Shown here: one piece after another, positions 1-9,287 of the stretch | How the letters are laid out: the number at the start of each line of letters is the position of its first letter | How positions within the stretch are numbered: the first letter of the stretch is position 1 | Assembly (NCBI GenBank): GCA_945883335.1 | Contig: CAMCXI010000003.1 | Coordinates: forward strand, 160,712 to 224,711 | Origin: Candidatus Methylopumilus universalis | Lineage (GTDB): Bacteria; Pseudomonadota; Gammaproteobacteria; Burkholderiales; Methylophilaceae | Reading direction: 5' to 3' | DNA length: 64,000 nucleotides | Translations under genes and position numbers: made by a program | The notes under the pieces: generated by a model | Seen by the model: only the letters and a program-made list of their open reading frames with translations | Databases searched by the model: none | Told to the model about the DNA's origin: nothing

Positions 1-2
1 GC

Positions 3-1022
3 TTAGGTACGATGACCTACGGCGACCAAAACACCCAAGCCGAAGCTTTCGAGCAGCTCGATTATGCGATGGCGCAAGGCATTAACTTTATCGACACTGC
101 GGAAATGTACCCTGTGCCGCCAAAGGCAGATACCTTCACCAAGACCGAAACCATCATTGGCCATTGGCTCAAAAATCAGCAGCGCGACAAGATTATTTTA
201 GGCGGAAAAGTCGCTGGCCCAAGACGCGGTATGGATTGGATTCGTGGCGGTCCGCCATGCCTAGACCGCACTAATATTCGTGAAGCGATTGAAGGCTCAC
301 TCAAACGCATGCAAACGGATTACATCGACATCTACCAGTTGCATTGGCCTGAGCGCAACGTGCCAATGTTTGGCCAATATCTATTCGACCCAGCAAATGA
401 ATATGTGTCAGAAAAATTGGGCGAAGGCGAGCGCAAACAATGGGTGACGATTCGAAACCAATTAGAAACCTTAGCCGAGCTAATTAAAGAAGGAAAAGTT
501 CGCTACATCGGTCTATCCAACGAACAGCCATGGGGCTTGATGGAGTTTTTACGGATCGCCAAAGAATATGATTTGCCTCGCGTAACCACGGTTCAAAACT
601 GCTACAACTTACTCAATCGTGGCATGGAATTTGGCATGTCCGAAGTGCTGTTCCGCGAAAATGTTGGCTTACTTGCTTATTCACCTTTGGCATTTGGACA
701 TTTAACTGGCAAATATATTGATGACCCTGCCGCAACTGGTCGTATTACTGAGTTCCTAGGTTATTCACAGCGATACAAAAAGCCAAATGTTACGCCCGCG
801 AGCAAATCCTATGCTGAATTAGCCCGTGCGCATGTTTTAACACCAACACAACTCGCTTTATCGTTTGTGTATCACCGATGGTTTGTCACCAGCACAATTA
901 TTGGCGCAACCAACATGACTCAACTTAAAGAAAATATCGCGGCGTGGAATACGCAGCTATCGCCAGAATTAATGCTGGAAATTGAAGGCCTGCATTTGCG
1001 GATGATGAATCCAGCGCCTTAA
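3..1022 (+). CDS. tas: Aldo/keto reductase, Tas family (5' end outside window)
   Basis: NADP(H)-dependent oxidoreductase with the AKR TIM-barrel fold, acting on carbonyl substrates in the cytosol; the physiological substrate of Tas proteins is not settled. The reading frame is open to the window edge and reads LGTMTYGDQ at the start, which is the conserved beta-1 motif of Tas proteins, so the true start lies upstream and the ATG at 12 is internal. The IDTAEMYPVPPK stretch carries the catalytic Asp/Tyr pair, GGKV the active-site Lys, and YQLHWPERNVP the His-containing strand; NCYNLLNRG and SPLAFGHLTGKY follow in the usual order. About 340 residues are visible, close to full length for the family. 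Next downstream is a Fur-regulated receptor with its own promoter, so this gene probably ends its transcript here. Confidence 0.88.
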   Translation, partial: LGTMTYGDQNTQAEAFEQLDYAMAQGINFIDTAEMYPVPPKADTFTKTETIIGHWLKNQQRDKIILGGKVAGPRRGMDWIRGGPPCLDRTNIREAIEGSLKRMQTDYIDIYQLHWPERNVPMFGQYLFDPANEYVSEKLGEGERKQWVTIRNQLETLAELIKEGKVRYIGLSNEQPWGLMEFLRIAKEYDLPRVTTVQNCYNLLNRGMEFGMSEVLFRENVGLLAYSPLAFGHLTGKYIDDPAATGRITEFLGYSQRYKKPNVTPASKSYAELARAHVLTPTQLALSFVYHRWFVTSTIIGATNMTQLKENIAAWNTQLSPELMLEIEGLHLRMMNPAP

Positions 1023-1043
1023 TATTTATTGCGCAGTTTTAGT

Positions 1044-1085
1044 TGATAATGATTCTCATTTACTGTAAGATGAGAATCATTATCA
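1044..1085 (+). promoter_or_regulatory. Fur-box dyad upstream of siderophore receptor
   Basis: Two 15-bp sequences, TGATAATGATTCTCA (1044-1058) and TGAGAATCATTATCA (1071-1085), are exact reverse complements separated by 12 bases. Each closely matches the Fur consensus GATAATGATAATCATTATC in its GATAATGAT and ATCATTATC halves. They end 21 bases before the receptor ATG, where a bound repressor would block the promoter. Iron-dependent repression by Fur is inferred. Confidence 0.85.
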
Positions 1086-1106
1086 TTTACAAATTAAAGC
1101 CGCACA

Positions 1107-3284
1107 ATGAAAAAACGTCACTCAACACCTTTTGGATTCATAACTTTTGCAGTACTAAGCGCATCAATTGGACAAGCTGATGCTGAGCCATTGAAAGTCG
1201 CTGCACTCAATATCGATAAGGTTGAGGTAGCCGCCAAGCGTATCAGCGATACAAAACCAGTCAAAGGTTACCAAGCAAAAAGATCTTCAACTGCCACAAA
1301 AACAGACACGCCGCTGATTGATGTGCCTCAATCCGTTTCTGTAGTTACCCAAGAGCAAATGAGTGACCAATCCGTTCAAAGTATGTCTGATGCTGTTCGA
1401 TACGTGCCTGGTGTCACAGCATCACAAGGCGAAGGCAACCGCGATGCACTTAACTTTCGAGGAAGTGGTGTCACAACCGGCGACTTTTATTTAGATGGGA
1501 TGCGTGATGATGTGCAAACCTATCGAGATTTTTACAATACAGATCGAATAGAGGTCCTCAAGGGGCCTAATGGGATGGTCTTTGGACGTGGGGCATCTGG
1601 TGGCGCGATCAATCGCGTCTCAAAGGAAGCTGGCTGGGATCCTGTTAGAGAGATTAAAGTCACTTACGGTGCTTACAACCAAAAACGTACTAGTATCGAT
1701 ATAGGAAATGGCATCAATGATGTAGCGGCTTTCAGACTCAATGCTGTGTATGAAGAATCGGATAGCTATCGAAGTGGTGTCAACCTAAAGCGCTATGGCG
1801 TCAACCCGACGTTCACGATCACGCCATCTGACAACACAAAAATCACGATTGGTGCAGAGTACTTTAAAGACCAACATATTGGTGACCGCGGTATTCCATC
1901 GATTGGGACTGGATTAAACAATCGCCCCTATCGCTTGGAAGACTACCAAACGTTTTATGGCAACGCGTCTTTAAGCCCAAACGAGACTGAAACAAAAGCA
2001 TTAAATGCAATGATTGAACATGCTTTTAACGATAATTTCAGCATTCGAAATCGCACGCGCTATGCCAGTTACGATAAGTTTTATCAAAATGTTTATGCAA
2101 ACAGCAAAGTGACCAACGATACGTTTTCTGTAGGGGCATATCGGGACGCAACCGATAGACAAAACTTGATCAATCAAACTGATTTGATTTACAAAGTGAC
2201 TACTGGCGTCCTAGAGCATCAACTTTTGGTCGGCATGGAAATTGGCACCCAAAAAACCAGCAATTTAAGACTGCGTGATGCTGGAGGTACCGGTTCTGGA
2301 AATGAAAATATTGCCAACGGCGTTTCAGCACTTAATCCAACTTATTCGCAGCCGATTAATCTAAACACACCATCACGAAACCAAACCAGCGATATCGATA
2401 TATTCGCAGTGTATGTGCAAGATCAAATTAAAATTAGTGATCAGTGGCAGGCGATTGTTGGCCTGCGTCACGATCAATTGAAAACGCATTATGTCGACAT
2501 AAAAGGTAATAATACCATCGACGTTTCAGACAGTCTCTTATCCCCTCGTGCTGGATTAATTTTCAAACCAATCGAAAACCTGTCTATTTATGGTTCATAT
2601 AGCCTTTCTTATGTACCTCGCGCTGGCGACCAACTATTGAGCTTAACGGCGACTACCAAGTCATTGCAGCCTGAAAAATTCATCAACAAAGAGCTTGGCG
2701 CTAAATACGACATCTCGCCTAATTTATCGCTCACAGCGGCCGTATATAAATTAGAACGAAAAAATGTTGCGATTATGGATCCGTTGAGCCCCACTCAAAA
2801 TATCGTGATCGATGGCCAAGAAACAAAAGGCGCTGAATTTGGCGTTGCAGGGAAAATGACAGACCGCTGGAGCATGTTTGGTGGCTATAGCTATCAAGAT
2901 GCAGAATTCAGCAAGACAATGACGATAGGAACCTTAACAAGCAACTCAACATACTTAGCTGGCACAACATTAGGGCAAACACCGAGCCATACATTTTCGT
3001 TATGGAACCGCTATGACTTCAATGAGAGCTGGGGAGCGGCAATAGGCGTAGTCAGCAGATCTCAAATGTACGCACTTACGCCAACCACCGCAGCAAGTAC
3101 AGTGCTTCCTGGCTATGCCCGTGTAGACGCAGCTATTTTTTGGAAGCCCACATCAAAAATACAGATGCAGTTGAATGTAGAAAATTTAACGGATAAAGAT
3201 TATGTGACGAGTGCACACACGAATAACAATCTTACTCCTGGGGCGCCCATAACAGCGCGTGCGACCTTGACTTATAACTTTTAA
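1107..3284 (+). CDS. TonB-dependent siderophore receptor
   Basis: Outer-membrane gated channel importing ferric siderophore, energised by TonB-ExbBD. Residues 1-27 form a Sec signal peptide ending ADA. A plug domain follows (about 60-175), with DTPLIDVPQSVSVVTQEQM, VRYVPGV and the GRGASGGAINRVSK end motif typical of catecholate/hydroxamate receptors of the Fiu/FhuE type. Residues 220-725 form the beta-barrel, ending in the terminal phenylalanine (LTYNF) required by the BAM complex. The length, 725 residues, is normal. The perfect Fur dyad just upstream supports iron regulation. The stop codon overlaps the stop of convergent rlhA by four bases. The siderophore class cannot be told from sequence alone; no siderophore biosynthesis genes are in the window, so use of foreign siderophores is possible. 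Confidence 0.93.
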   Translation: MKKRHSTPFGFITFAVLSASIGQADAEPLKVAALNIDKVEVAAKRISDTKPVKGYQAKRSSTATKTDTPLIDVPQSVSVVTQEQMSDQSVQSMSDAVRYVPGVTASQGEGNRDALNFRGSGVTTGDFYLDGMRDDVQTYRDFYNTDRIEVLKGPNGMVFGRGASGGAINRVSKEAGWDPVREIKVTYGAYNQKRTSIDIGNGINDVAAFRLNAVYEESDSYRSGVNLKRYGVNPTFTITPSDNTKITIGAEYFKDQHIGDRGIPSIGTGLNNRPYRLEDYQTFYGNASLSPNETETKALNAMIEHAFNDNFSIRNRTRYASYDKFYQNVYANSKVTNDTFSVGAYRDATDRQNLINQTDLIYKVTTGVLEHQLLVGMEIGTQKTSNLRLRDAGGTGSGNENIANGVSALNPTYSQPINLNTPSRNQTSDIDIFAVYVQDQIKISDQWQAIVGLRHDQLKTHYVDIKGNNTIDVSDSLLSPRAGLIFKPIENLSIYGSYSLSYVPRAGDQLLSLTATTKSLQPEKFINKELGAKYDISPNLSLTAAVYKLERKNVAIMDPLSPTQNIVIDGQETKGAEFGVAGKMTDRWSMFGGYSYQDAEFSKTMTIGTLTSNSTYLAGTTLGQTPSHTFSLWNRYDFNESWGAAIGVVSRSQMYALTPTTAASTVLPGYARVDAAIFWKPTSKIQMQLNVENLTDKDYVTSAHTNNNLTPGAPITARATLTYNF

Positions 3285-5200
3285 GCCTTAGTTCTTGGAA
3301 TAAACTGCAAAGGCTGAGGTGGTGGCATTTGCAGGATGGGCTTACGAATCTTACCCATCACGTGCATTTCGCAAGGCTTGCAGTCGAATTTCAACGTGAA
3401 TTTATCGTTGCCGTTAATCAAAGTCATCGGCTCCGCGGTGACCGTGCCTTGCACACCAATCACACCCTTAGCCTCTTTAGGGCACATGCCATGACTAAAG
3501 CGTAAACAGTGTTTGGTAATCATGAGCGGCACTTCATCTAGCTCTTGGTTTGCTTCATACGCCGCCGCAATCATTTTGACGCCATGTTTCTCATAAAAAG
3601 CACGCGCTTTTTTGTTATAAACATTGGCAAGATAGCTCAAAGTATCTTCAGGATAAACAGCTGAGGGATTAGCTGGCAGGCCTTTTTCTGGGCGCTGATA
3701 ACTCGCCACCCGAACTTGCGCTAACTGTTCAATCGCATCACGTCTAAGCGCATTAATGCTTGATGCTGGCACAAACCAAGCTTGCGATAAATCCAATAAA
3801 ATTGCATTCACCACAAAATCGGTACTGCCCAATTTTGCTAAATTCTCACGCAAACTGGCTTCGGATTTTTCTGCTTGTTGTGCAGGCTGCTTCTCTACTT
3901 GGCAAAGCGCCGTTGCGCTAAGTCTATCGCTATCGGTCACGGTTAATGCAAAACCATCCGGCGTTTCATAAAAATGCATTTCTACAGGAATTTTACGGGT
4001 GGCCGAATCTTTTTCCAGTAAACGCATAAAAGCGTGGTCACGATTACGATAAAGCGTCATGCCACGGCGCATATCTTCAGGCATTTCATTCGGCGTTAAT
4101 CGCTTACCTTCAACGGTGTTAATGCGCATACCGACCAGCTCTTTGTGCACATCAAAGAAACACAAGCCGTCGCCGTTATGAAGCTCGATTTGGCTATCTA
4201 CTTCAAAAGAATCTTTAGCCACTTTAGTGACTCTGCCTACTTCTTCACCCGAGAACTTAGGGGTATCAAACGCGCCAATATCATCTTGACGACCATTGAC
4301 AAAATAATCTGTGGCACTGCGGTTAAAGGTTTTCTCAGGCTGGGGCGTAAAGCTAAAAGTGGTAAGACCAGATGAAGTTTTTGCGTATTCTGGCATATCG
4401 AGCAAAATCTCATCCAACAACTGACGATAATGGGCGGTGGCATTCTTTACGTAGGGTAAATCTTTATAGCGCCCTTCAATTTTGAAAGAGCTAATCCCCG
4501 CCCCAATTAAAGCCCGCAAATTTGCACTTTGGTCATTATCTTTCATGGATAAATAATGCTTGTCGTTACCTATCACACGGCCTTGGGAATCTTCTAAACG
4601 ATAAGGCAAACGGCACTCTTGTGAACACTCGCCACGATTAGCGCTTCGGCCAGTGTGGGCATGGCTAATAAAGCATTGCCCACTAAACGCCACACATAAA
4701 GCACCGTGGACAAAAAATTCTAAATGACAGGTTGTTGCATCAGCAATTTGCTGAATAGTTTTTAAATCCAGCTCACGCGCCAACACAATTTGTGAGAAGC
4801 CAACTTGATCTAAAAACTTGGCTTTTTCAACGGTGCGAATATCGGTTTGCGTACTTGCGTGAAGCTGAATAGGCGGCAAATCCATTTCCAACAGGCCCAT
4901 GTCTTGAACAATCAGCGAATCGACGCCCGCATCGTAAAGCTGATAAACAATCTCGCGCGCACCTTCTAATTCATTGTCATGAAAAATAGTATTAAGCGCT
5001 ACAAATACTTCAGCATTAAAACGATGAGCGTGTGTCACTAACCTAGCAATATCTTCAACTGTATTTAGTGCTTTAGCGCGCGCACCATAAGCTGGACCAC
5101 CAATATAAACTGCATCTGCGCCATGGTTAATCGCCTCAATACCAAATTCGGCATTTTTAGCTGGTGAAAGAAGTTCGAGATGACGGCGCGAAGTTTTCAT
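3281..5200 (-). CDS. rlhA: 23S rRNA 5-hydroxycytidine C2501 synthase, U32 peptidase family
   Basis: U32-family protein that hydroxylates C2501 in the peptidyl transferase centre of 23S rRNA; in E. coli this is RlhA (YdcP), which depends on prephenate and iron. The N-terminal TIM-barrel (LELLSPAKNAEFGIEAI, GADAVYIGGPAYGAR, VQDMGLLEMDLPPIQLHAS) is followed by the Cys cluster CSQECRLPY and the FKIEGRYKDLPYVKN motif. The C-terminal region (about 400-639) holds the DUF3656-type extension and the Cys-containing end (KHCLRFSHGMCPKEAKG, KFDCKPCEMHVMGKI). The 639-residue length and the C-terminal domain match RlhA rather than the shorter tRNA enzyme TrhP. Convergent with the receptor gene. An older annotation as collagenase-like protease should be avoided. 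Confidence 0.9.
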   Translation of the reverse strand: MKTSRRHLELLSPAKNAEFGIEAINHGADAVYIGGPAYGARAKALNTVEDIARLVTHAHRFNAEVFVALNTIFHDNELEGAREIVYQLYDAGVDSLIVQDMGLLEMDLPPIQLHASTQTDIRTVEKAKFLDQVGFSQIVLARELDLKTIQQIADATTCHLEFFVHGALCVAFSGQCFISHAHTGRSANRGECSQECRLPYRLEDSQGRVIGNDKHYLSMKDNDQSANLRALIGAGISSFKIEGRYKDLPYVKNATAHYRQLLDEILLDMPEYAKTSSGLTTFSFTPQPEKTFNRSATDYFVNGRQDDIGAFDTPKFSGEEVGRVTKVAKDSFEVDSQIELHNGDGLCFFDVHKELVGMRINTVEGKRLTPNEMPEDMRRGMTLYRNRDHAFMRLLEKDSATRKIPVEMHFYETPDGFALTVTDSDRLSATALCQVEKQPAQQAEKSEASLRENLAKLGSTDFVVNAILLDLSQAWFVPASSINALRRDAIEQLAQVRVASYQRPEKGLPANPSAVYPEDTLSYLANVYNKKARAFYEKHGVKMIAAAYEANQELDEVPLMITKHCLRFSHGMCPKEAKGVIGVQGTVTAEPMTLINGNDKFTLKFDCKPCEMHVMGKIRKPILQMPPPQPLQFIPRTKA

Positions 5201-5323
5201 GAGTAGTGCTGTAAAAAAGATGTGGGCACTATAGCATTTATCGGCACAGGCTTCACCCTTGCCATGTCTAGCCCAAACACGGGACGATTAGGAAAAATCA
5301 CAGCTTCGTTTTATAATATCTTA

Positions 5324-5920
5324 ATGATAAATTTGAAAAAAACATCATGTGCTGTTGCGTTTAGCCTTTTGCTAGGGGCGTCTAATTTCGCCTTTGCATT
5401 TGATTTTCCATTTTTATCGTCAAGCAACGATGACACCAATGCCGCATCAAATACAGCACAAGAAACCGAATCAAACAACTCTTGGACAAGCACCGCACAG
5501 GAAATTATCTTACACGCGCTTAGCCAAACCGGCGTGAAGTACAAATATGGCGGCATCAGCCCGGATGCTGGTTTTGATTGCAGTGGCTTTGTCCGATATG
5601 TCTTTAAAGAAGCGGCTAACTTAACGTTGCCCCATGGCGCTCGTGCGATGAGCCAAGTTGGTCAAAATGTAACCGAAAAAGAATTAAAGCCTGGCGACTT
5701 GGTGTTTTTTAACACCATGAAATCCGTTTATTCCCATGTTGGCATTTACGTTGGCAACAATCGTTTTATTCATTCCCCAAGTGCGGGGAGTAGCATTAGC
5801 GTAGCAGACATGAATGACAGCTATTGGTCAAAACGCTTCACTGGCGCTCGTCGCGTAGATGCAAAAGAACTGGCGAGCACACAGCTAGTAAACCAACTAA
5901 ACAAGCCACCCGCCAAATAA
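5324..5920 (+). CDS. NlpC/P60 family cell-wall hydrolase
   Basis: Probable periplasmic D,L-endopeptidase of peptidoglycan. I place the start at the ATG at 5324, giving a 198-residue protein whose first 25 residues form a signal peptide (MINLKKT then a hydrophobic run ending FAFA); an in-frame start at 5222 would bury the signal behind 34 unlikely residues. After a Ser/Asn-rich linker the NlpC/P60 domain runs from about residue 58 to 185. The triad is visible: Cys86 in DAGFDCSGF, His138 in YSHVGIY and His150 in RFIHSPSAG. No lipobox is present, so it is likely soluble in the periplasm. Its relatives include Spr/MepS-type enzymes. The gene ends one base before the convergent SelW-like gene. Confidence 0.87.
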   Translation: MINLKKTSCAVAFSLLLGASNFAFAFDFPFLSSSNDDTNAASNTAQETESNNSWTSTAQEIILHALSQTGVKYKYGGISPDAGFDCSGFVRYVFKEAANLTLPHGARAMSQVGQNVTEKELKPGDLVFFNTMKSVYSHVGIYVGNNRFIHSPSAGSSISVADMNDSYWSKRFTGARRVDAKELASTQLVNQLNKPPAK

Positions 5921-5921
5921 T

Positions 5922-6212
5922 TTATTCGGCTTTACGGTCGCTATGCCCTAAGTGTCTTTCTGGGTCAATGACATCGCGCACTAATTGCTTCAACTCTTTG
6001 GATTCTGGGAAGCGACCCGTTTCTTTGCGCGAGTAAATCACCGCGCCATTTAATCTCACCTCAAAAATACCACCAGTTCCAGGAACTAGCGCAACACTTG
6101 AAATGTCTGTGTTAAAAGTCGTCAGAAGTTCTTGTGCCATCCAACCGGCTCTTAGTAACCAATGACATTGCGTACAGTATTCGATTTCGATTTTCTTAAC
6201 TGCGTTTTCCAT
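5922..6212 (-). CDS. SelT/SelW/SelH (Rdx) family thioredoxin-like protein
   Basis: Small 96-residue protein with the selenoprotein-W fold. Residues 9-18 read EIEYCTQCHW, which is the Rdx-family CxxC (Cys13, Cys16) followed by the typical LLRAGWMAQELL helix; later PGTGGIFEVRLNG and FPESKELKQLVRDVIDP match the family. Bacterial members have Cys where animal SelW has selenocysteine. The start is taken at the ATG at 6212 because it has AAAGG eight bases upstream on the minus strand, in preference to 6245. The role is thought to be thiol redox, but the partner is unknown. Confidence 0.85.
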   Translation of the reverse strand: MENAVKKIEIEYCTQCHWLLRAGWMAQELLTTFNTDISSVALVPGTGGIFEVRLNGAVIYSRKETGRFPESKELKQLVRDVIDPERHLGHSDRKAE

Positions 6213-6255
6213 GTGACCTTTGTGTATAAAAGTACTTAAACACATGTTATTTCAA

Positions 6256-6284
6256 TTGGTTTAAATAGCGCAACACGATATTAT
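6256..6284 (+). promoter_or_regulatory. Putative sigma70 promoter of ctpA
   Basis: TTGGTT (6256-6261) and TATTAT (6279-6284) are separated by 17 bases. Transcription would start about 65 bases before the ctpA ATG. Predicted from sequence only. Confidence 0.5.
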
Positions 6285-6356
6285 CTCAATCATCATTTTC
6301 GAGCTCTCTTTACTGAGGGTTTGTAATTTACTATTTAGTGAAGGAATTTTTATTTC

Positions 6357-7754
6357 ATGCGTACAAAATTAGAAAAAATTAGCTTAGTGGTCATAGGTGC
6401 AGTTTTAGGTGTCAGCTTAAGCCTGAATTATCCAGCAGTCGCCGAAAAAGAAACTAAACCTCAATTACCGCTTGACGAGCTTCGCACCTTCGCTGAAATT
6501 TACGGAAAAATTAAAAGCGACTATGTCGAAACAGTGCCCGATAAAAAATTAATCAATGAAGCGATTAACGGCATGCTGACAGGGTTAGATCCTCACTCAT
6601 CATTCTTAGACGTTGATGGCTACAAGGATTTGCAAGCAGGGACACAAGGCGAATTTGGTGGCTTGGGTCTTGAAGTTGGCATGGAAGATGGTCTAGTCAA
6701 AGTAGTGTCTCCAATCGAAGACTCTCCTGCTTTCAAAGCGGGTGTGAAATCTGGCGATCTCATCATGCAACTCGATGATAAATTAGTGAAAGGAATGACC
6801 CTAAATGATGCTGTTAAGCTCATGCGTGGCAAACCAAATACCCTAATCAAATTGACTATTTTACGTAAAGGTGAAATCAAACCACTTTACATCACACTAA
6901 CGCGTGCAATCATCAAAACACAAAGTGTTAAGTACAAATTGCCTGAGCCTGGCTATGCATACCTTCGTGTAACGCAATTCCAAGAACACTCAGCTGAAGA
7001 TTTAGCGAAAGCAATTAAAACCCTACGTGAACAAAACAAAGCGCCATTAAAAGGCTTAGTGCTTGATTTGCGTAACAACCCAGGTGGCTTAATTACAGCG
7101 GCAGTAGGCATTACTTCTGCATTTGTGCCGAAAGATGCGCTTGTTGTTTATACGGAAGGACGAACAGAAGACGCGAAAATGCGTTTAACTGCCAATGCCG
7201 CAAACTACTCTCGTGGCGGCGAAGCTGGTGACTTCTTGAAGGACTTGCCTGCGGATATCAAAACTGTAGCAATGGTAGTGTTGATTAATGGCGGATCAGC
7301 TTCAGCCTCAGAAATTGTGTCTGGCGCATTGCAAGACCACAAACGTGCAGTGATCATGGGCACACAAAGTTTTGGTAAAGGCTCGGTACAAACCATCCTG
7401 CCAATGAATAACGGCACAGCGATCAAGCTGACAACTGCTCGCTACTTCACGCCAAACGGCCGTTCCATTCAAGCTAAAGGCATCGTGCCAGACATCATTG
7501 TAGAAGATGCAACAGTGAGTACAGCTGATCAAGGAATGAACCTACGTGAAGCAGATTTAAGCAATCACTTGTCGAATCCTAAAGACGCGGAAGCACCAGC
7601 AAAAGAAACACCAAAACCGCCTACAGTGAAAAAAGACGACAAACAGTCTGCTGATAAAGCACCAATGGAAGCTGGCACTAAAACTGACTACCAATTTATG
7701 CAAGCAGTTAACTTGCTCAAGGGTATAGATATTTTAGCACCGAGCAAGAAGTAA
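6357..7754 (+). CDS. ctpA: C-terminal processing peptidase, S41 family
   Basis: Periplasmic serine protease (Prc/CtpA family) that trims C-termini of envelope proteins and often controls peptidoglycan hydrolases. Residues 1-29 form a signal anchor ending AVA. A short N-terminal helical domain leads to the PDZ domain (about 95-180, GGLGLEVGMEDGLVKVVSPI). The S41 core contains LDLRNNPGGLI, and the catalytic dyad is Ser316 in GGSASASEI and Lys341 in SFGKGSVQ, 25 residues apart as in the family. The last 75 residues are a Lys/Glu/Pro-rich linker and tail. AAGGA lies upstream of the ATG. The neighbouring NlpC/P60 gene is a plausible functional partner, since CtpA proteases degrade such hydrolases in other bacteria; this is inference. 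Confidence 0.93.
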   Translation: MRTKLEKISLVVIGAVLGVSLSLNYPAVAEKETKPQLPLDELRTFAEIYGKIKSDYVETVPDKKLINEAINGMLTGLDPHSSFLDVDGYKDLQAGTQGEFGGLGLEVGMEDGLVKVVSPIEDSPAFKAGVKSGDLIMQLDDKLVKGMTLNDAVKLMRGKPNTLIKLTILRKGEIKPLYITLTRAIIKTQSVKYKLPEPGYAYLRVTQFQEHSAEDLAKAIKTLREQNKAPLKGLVLDLRNNPGGLITAAVGITSAFVPKDALVVYTEGRTEDAKMRLTANAANYSRGGEAGDFLKDLPADIKTVAMVVLINGGSASASEIVSGALQDHKRAVIMGTQSFGKGSVQTILPMNNGTAIKLTTARYFTPNGRSIQAKGIVPDIIVEDATVSTADQGMNLREADLSNHLSNPKDAEAPAKETPKPPTVKKDDKQSADKAPMEAGTKTDYQFMQAVNLLKGIDILAPSKK

Positions 7755-7762
7755 ACATGCTT

Positions 7763-7791
7763 CATAAGGGTAAGCCTTGCTTACCCTTATG
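7763..7791 (+). terminator. Stem-loop after ctpA, probable terminator
   Basis: A perfect 12-bp stem, CATAAGGGTAAG (7763-7774) with CTTACCCTTATG (7780-7791), encloses a 5-base loop nine bases after the ctpA stop. Only a weak T-rich tail (ATTGATTTA) follows, so it may be a weak terminator or an RNA-stability hairpin. Confidence 0.55.
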
Positions 7792-7825
7792 ATTGATTTA
7801 TCAAGATTTCAACTGGTGAAAAGCG

Positions 7826-8449
7826 ATGCTAGACCGATTTATTATCGAATTCGATAAAGGCTTAAAAACTTTAGCGGCAACTGCTCACAGCGTTCGCCCG
7901 TATCCAGATCAAAATTTCTCACTATCAACAGAATTAAACTCAACAGAGAAGCGCCACGCAGCTGCACTAATGCGGATAAATCACTGTGGTGAGGTATGTG
8001 CTCAGGCACTTTATAACGGTCAAGCACTGACAACTAAAAATCCTCAGACTGTGCGCGCTTTGGAGCAAGCATCAAAAGAAGAAACTGAGCATTTAGCCTG
8101 GTGTGAGAGACGCATCCAGGAACTTGGAGGACGCACCAGCTTGCTAAATCCAATTTGGTATGTGAGTTCCTTCACCCTAGGCGCTATTGCTGGGGCACTG
8201 GGTGACAAATGGAATTTAGGTTTCTTGGCAGAAACAGAGCGCCAAGTCGGGGTGCATCTCAATCAACATTTAGATGCGTTACCTGCTAACGACGACAAAA
8301 GCCGCGCCATTCTGGAACAAATGAAAATAGACGAAGCCGAGCATGCAGCCACTGCGATACACTTAGGTGGGGCAGAATTACCAAGCCCCATTAAAGCGGC
8401 GATGCAAGGCATGTCAAAAGTCATGACTTCAACTACGTACCATCTATAA
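7826..8449 (+). CDS. coq7: 3-demethoxyubiquinol 3-hydroxylase (Coq7)
   Basis: Di-iron monooxygenase that adds the last hydroxyl to the ubiquinone ring, at the inner membrane face. The 207 residues show the ferritin-like iron ligands in order: Glu in [12 protein letters not shown], the ExxH of KEETEHLAW, Glu in [15 protein letters not shown] and the ExxH of [10 protein letters not shown]. The hydrophobic segment between helices ([26 protein letters not shown]) is typical of Coq7 and mediates membrane contact. Bacteria use either Coq7 or the flavoprotein UbiF for this step; presence of Coq7 fits a betaproteobacterium. The gene follows ctpA after a stem-loop and precedes a small DUF2322-like gene by 34 bases. 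Confidence 0.94.
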   Translation: MLDRFIIEFDKGLKTLAATAHSVRPYPDQNFSLSTELNSTEKRHAAALMRINHCGEVCAQALYNGQALTTKNPQTVRALEQASKEETEHLAWCERRIQELGGRTSLLNPIWYVSSFTLGAIAGALGDKWNLGFLAETERQVGVHLNQHLDALPANDDKSRAILEQMKIDEAEHAATAIHLGGAELPSPIKAAMQGMSKVMTSTTYHL

Positions 8450-8483
8450 ACCAATCTAAAAAAGAAAGCGCAAGCAAAGACCC

Positions 8484-8807
8484 ATGAAGAAATTTAGCGA
8501 AATTTTAGCCAGTTTAGAAAACAGCGATCACATTCAAAAAATTGAATTAGCTAAAGCTGATGGTTCAAATGCAGGCTTGATTGAAAACAAACCCGGCAGC
8601 CAAGGCTCGGTGAAAGTTTACCATCACTTATTCAAAAAATGGGGCAACATCAATAAAGATGCTGCAAAAGATGGCTTGAAAATTTATGCAGAACACACGC
8701 AAGATGCGGAAGAAAATCCAGGTAAGCACCCAAATATAGATCGACTATTTGAAGTGATTGAAACAGGCGATGTGCTGACTGTTTCAATCATCGAAGCAAA
8801 AAACTAA
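8484..8807 (+). CDS. Small conserved protein, DUF2322-like
   Basis: A 107-residue acidic protein without signal peptide or membrane segment. Features visible are an N-terminal amphipathic helix (FSEILASLENSDHIQKIEL), a central NKPGSQGSVKVYHHLFKKWG block and ENPGKHPNIDRLFEVIE. I associate this pattern with the uncharacterised DUF2322 family from memory; the family has no assigned function. It lies just downstream of coq7 on the same strand and converges on the OsmC gene, with three bases between the two stop codons. Confidence 0.7.
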   Translation: MKKFSEILASLENSDHIQKIELAKADGSNAGLIENKPGSQGSVKVYHHLFKKWGNINKDAAKDGLKIYAEHTQDAEENPGKHPNIDRLFEVIETGDVLTVSIIEAKN

Positions 8808-8810
8808 GAC

Positions 8811-9230
8811 CTATTCAGTCTCTTTAATCTCAAAGCTGTGGGTCATTTCCGCAGCCTTGCCGAGCATAATAGAGGCTGAGCAATACTTCTCAGCAGACAA
8901 ATTCACCGCGCGCTCTACTTGAACAGAATTAAGATTTTTCCCTGTGACCACAAAGTGCGCGTGAATTTTAGTAAATACCTTTGGAATTTCATCCGCACGC
9001 TCAGCCGTAATTTCAGCAACGCAATTGGTAATTGGCTGACGTGATTTTTGCAGAATCGTCACCACATCAATCGAAGAACATCCACCCATGGCAACAAGCA
9101 ACATTTCCATTGGGCGCATGCCAAGATTGCGTCCGCCAATCTCTGGCGAACCATCCATGATGACTGCATGACTACTTTCTGTTTCGCCCATAAAACAGAC
9201 GTCTTCCACCCACTTAATTCTTACTTTCAT
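8811..9230 (-). CDS. OsmC family protein
   Basis: 139-residue protein of the OsmC/Ohr fold, YhfA-like branch. The two redox cysteines are Cys51 in MGGCSSIDVV and Cys117 in EKYCSASIM, in the positions expected for OsmC peroxidases; GGRNLGMRPMEMLL precedes the first. Members reduce organic peroxides as head-to-tail dimers, but the YhfA branch is not functionally defined. The order on the minus strand is FKBP gene, then this gene, with a 57-base gap. Confidence 0.88.
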   Translation of the reverse strand: MKVRIKWVEDVCFMGETESSHAVIMDGSPEIGGRNLGMRPMEMLLVAMGGCSSIDVVTILQKSRQPITNCVAEITAERADEIPKVFTKIHAHFVVTGKNLNSVQVERAVNLSAEKYCSASIMLGKAAEMTHSFEIKETE

Positions 9231-9287
9231 TGCGCTGCCTTTGTCAAAATTTAATGACTGCCTTTGCTTTTACTTGATGCAGAGCAA

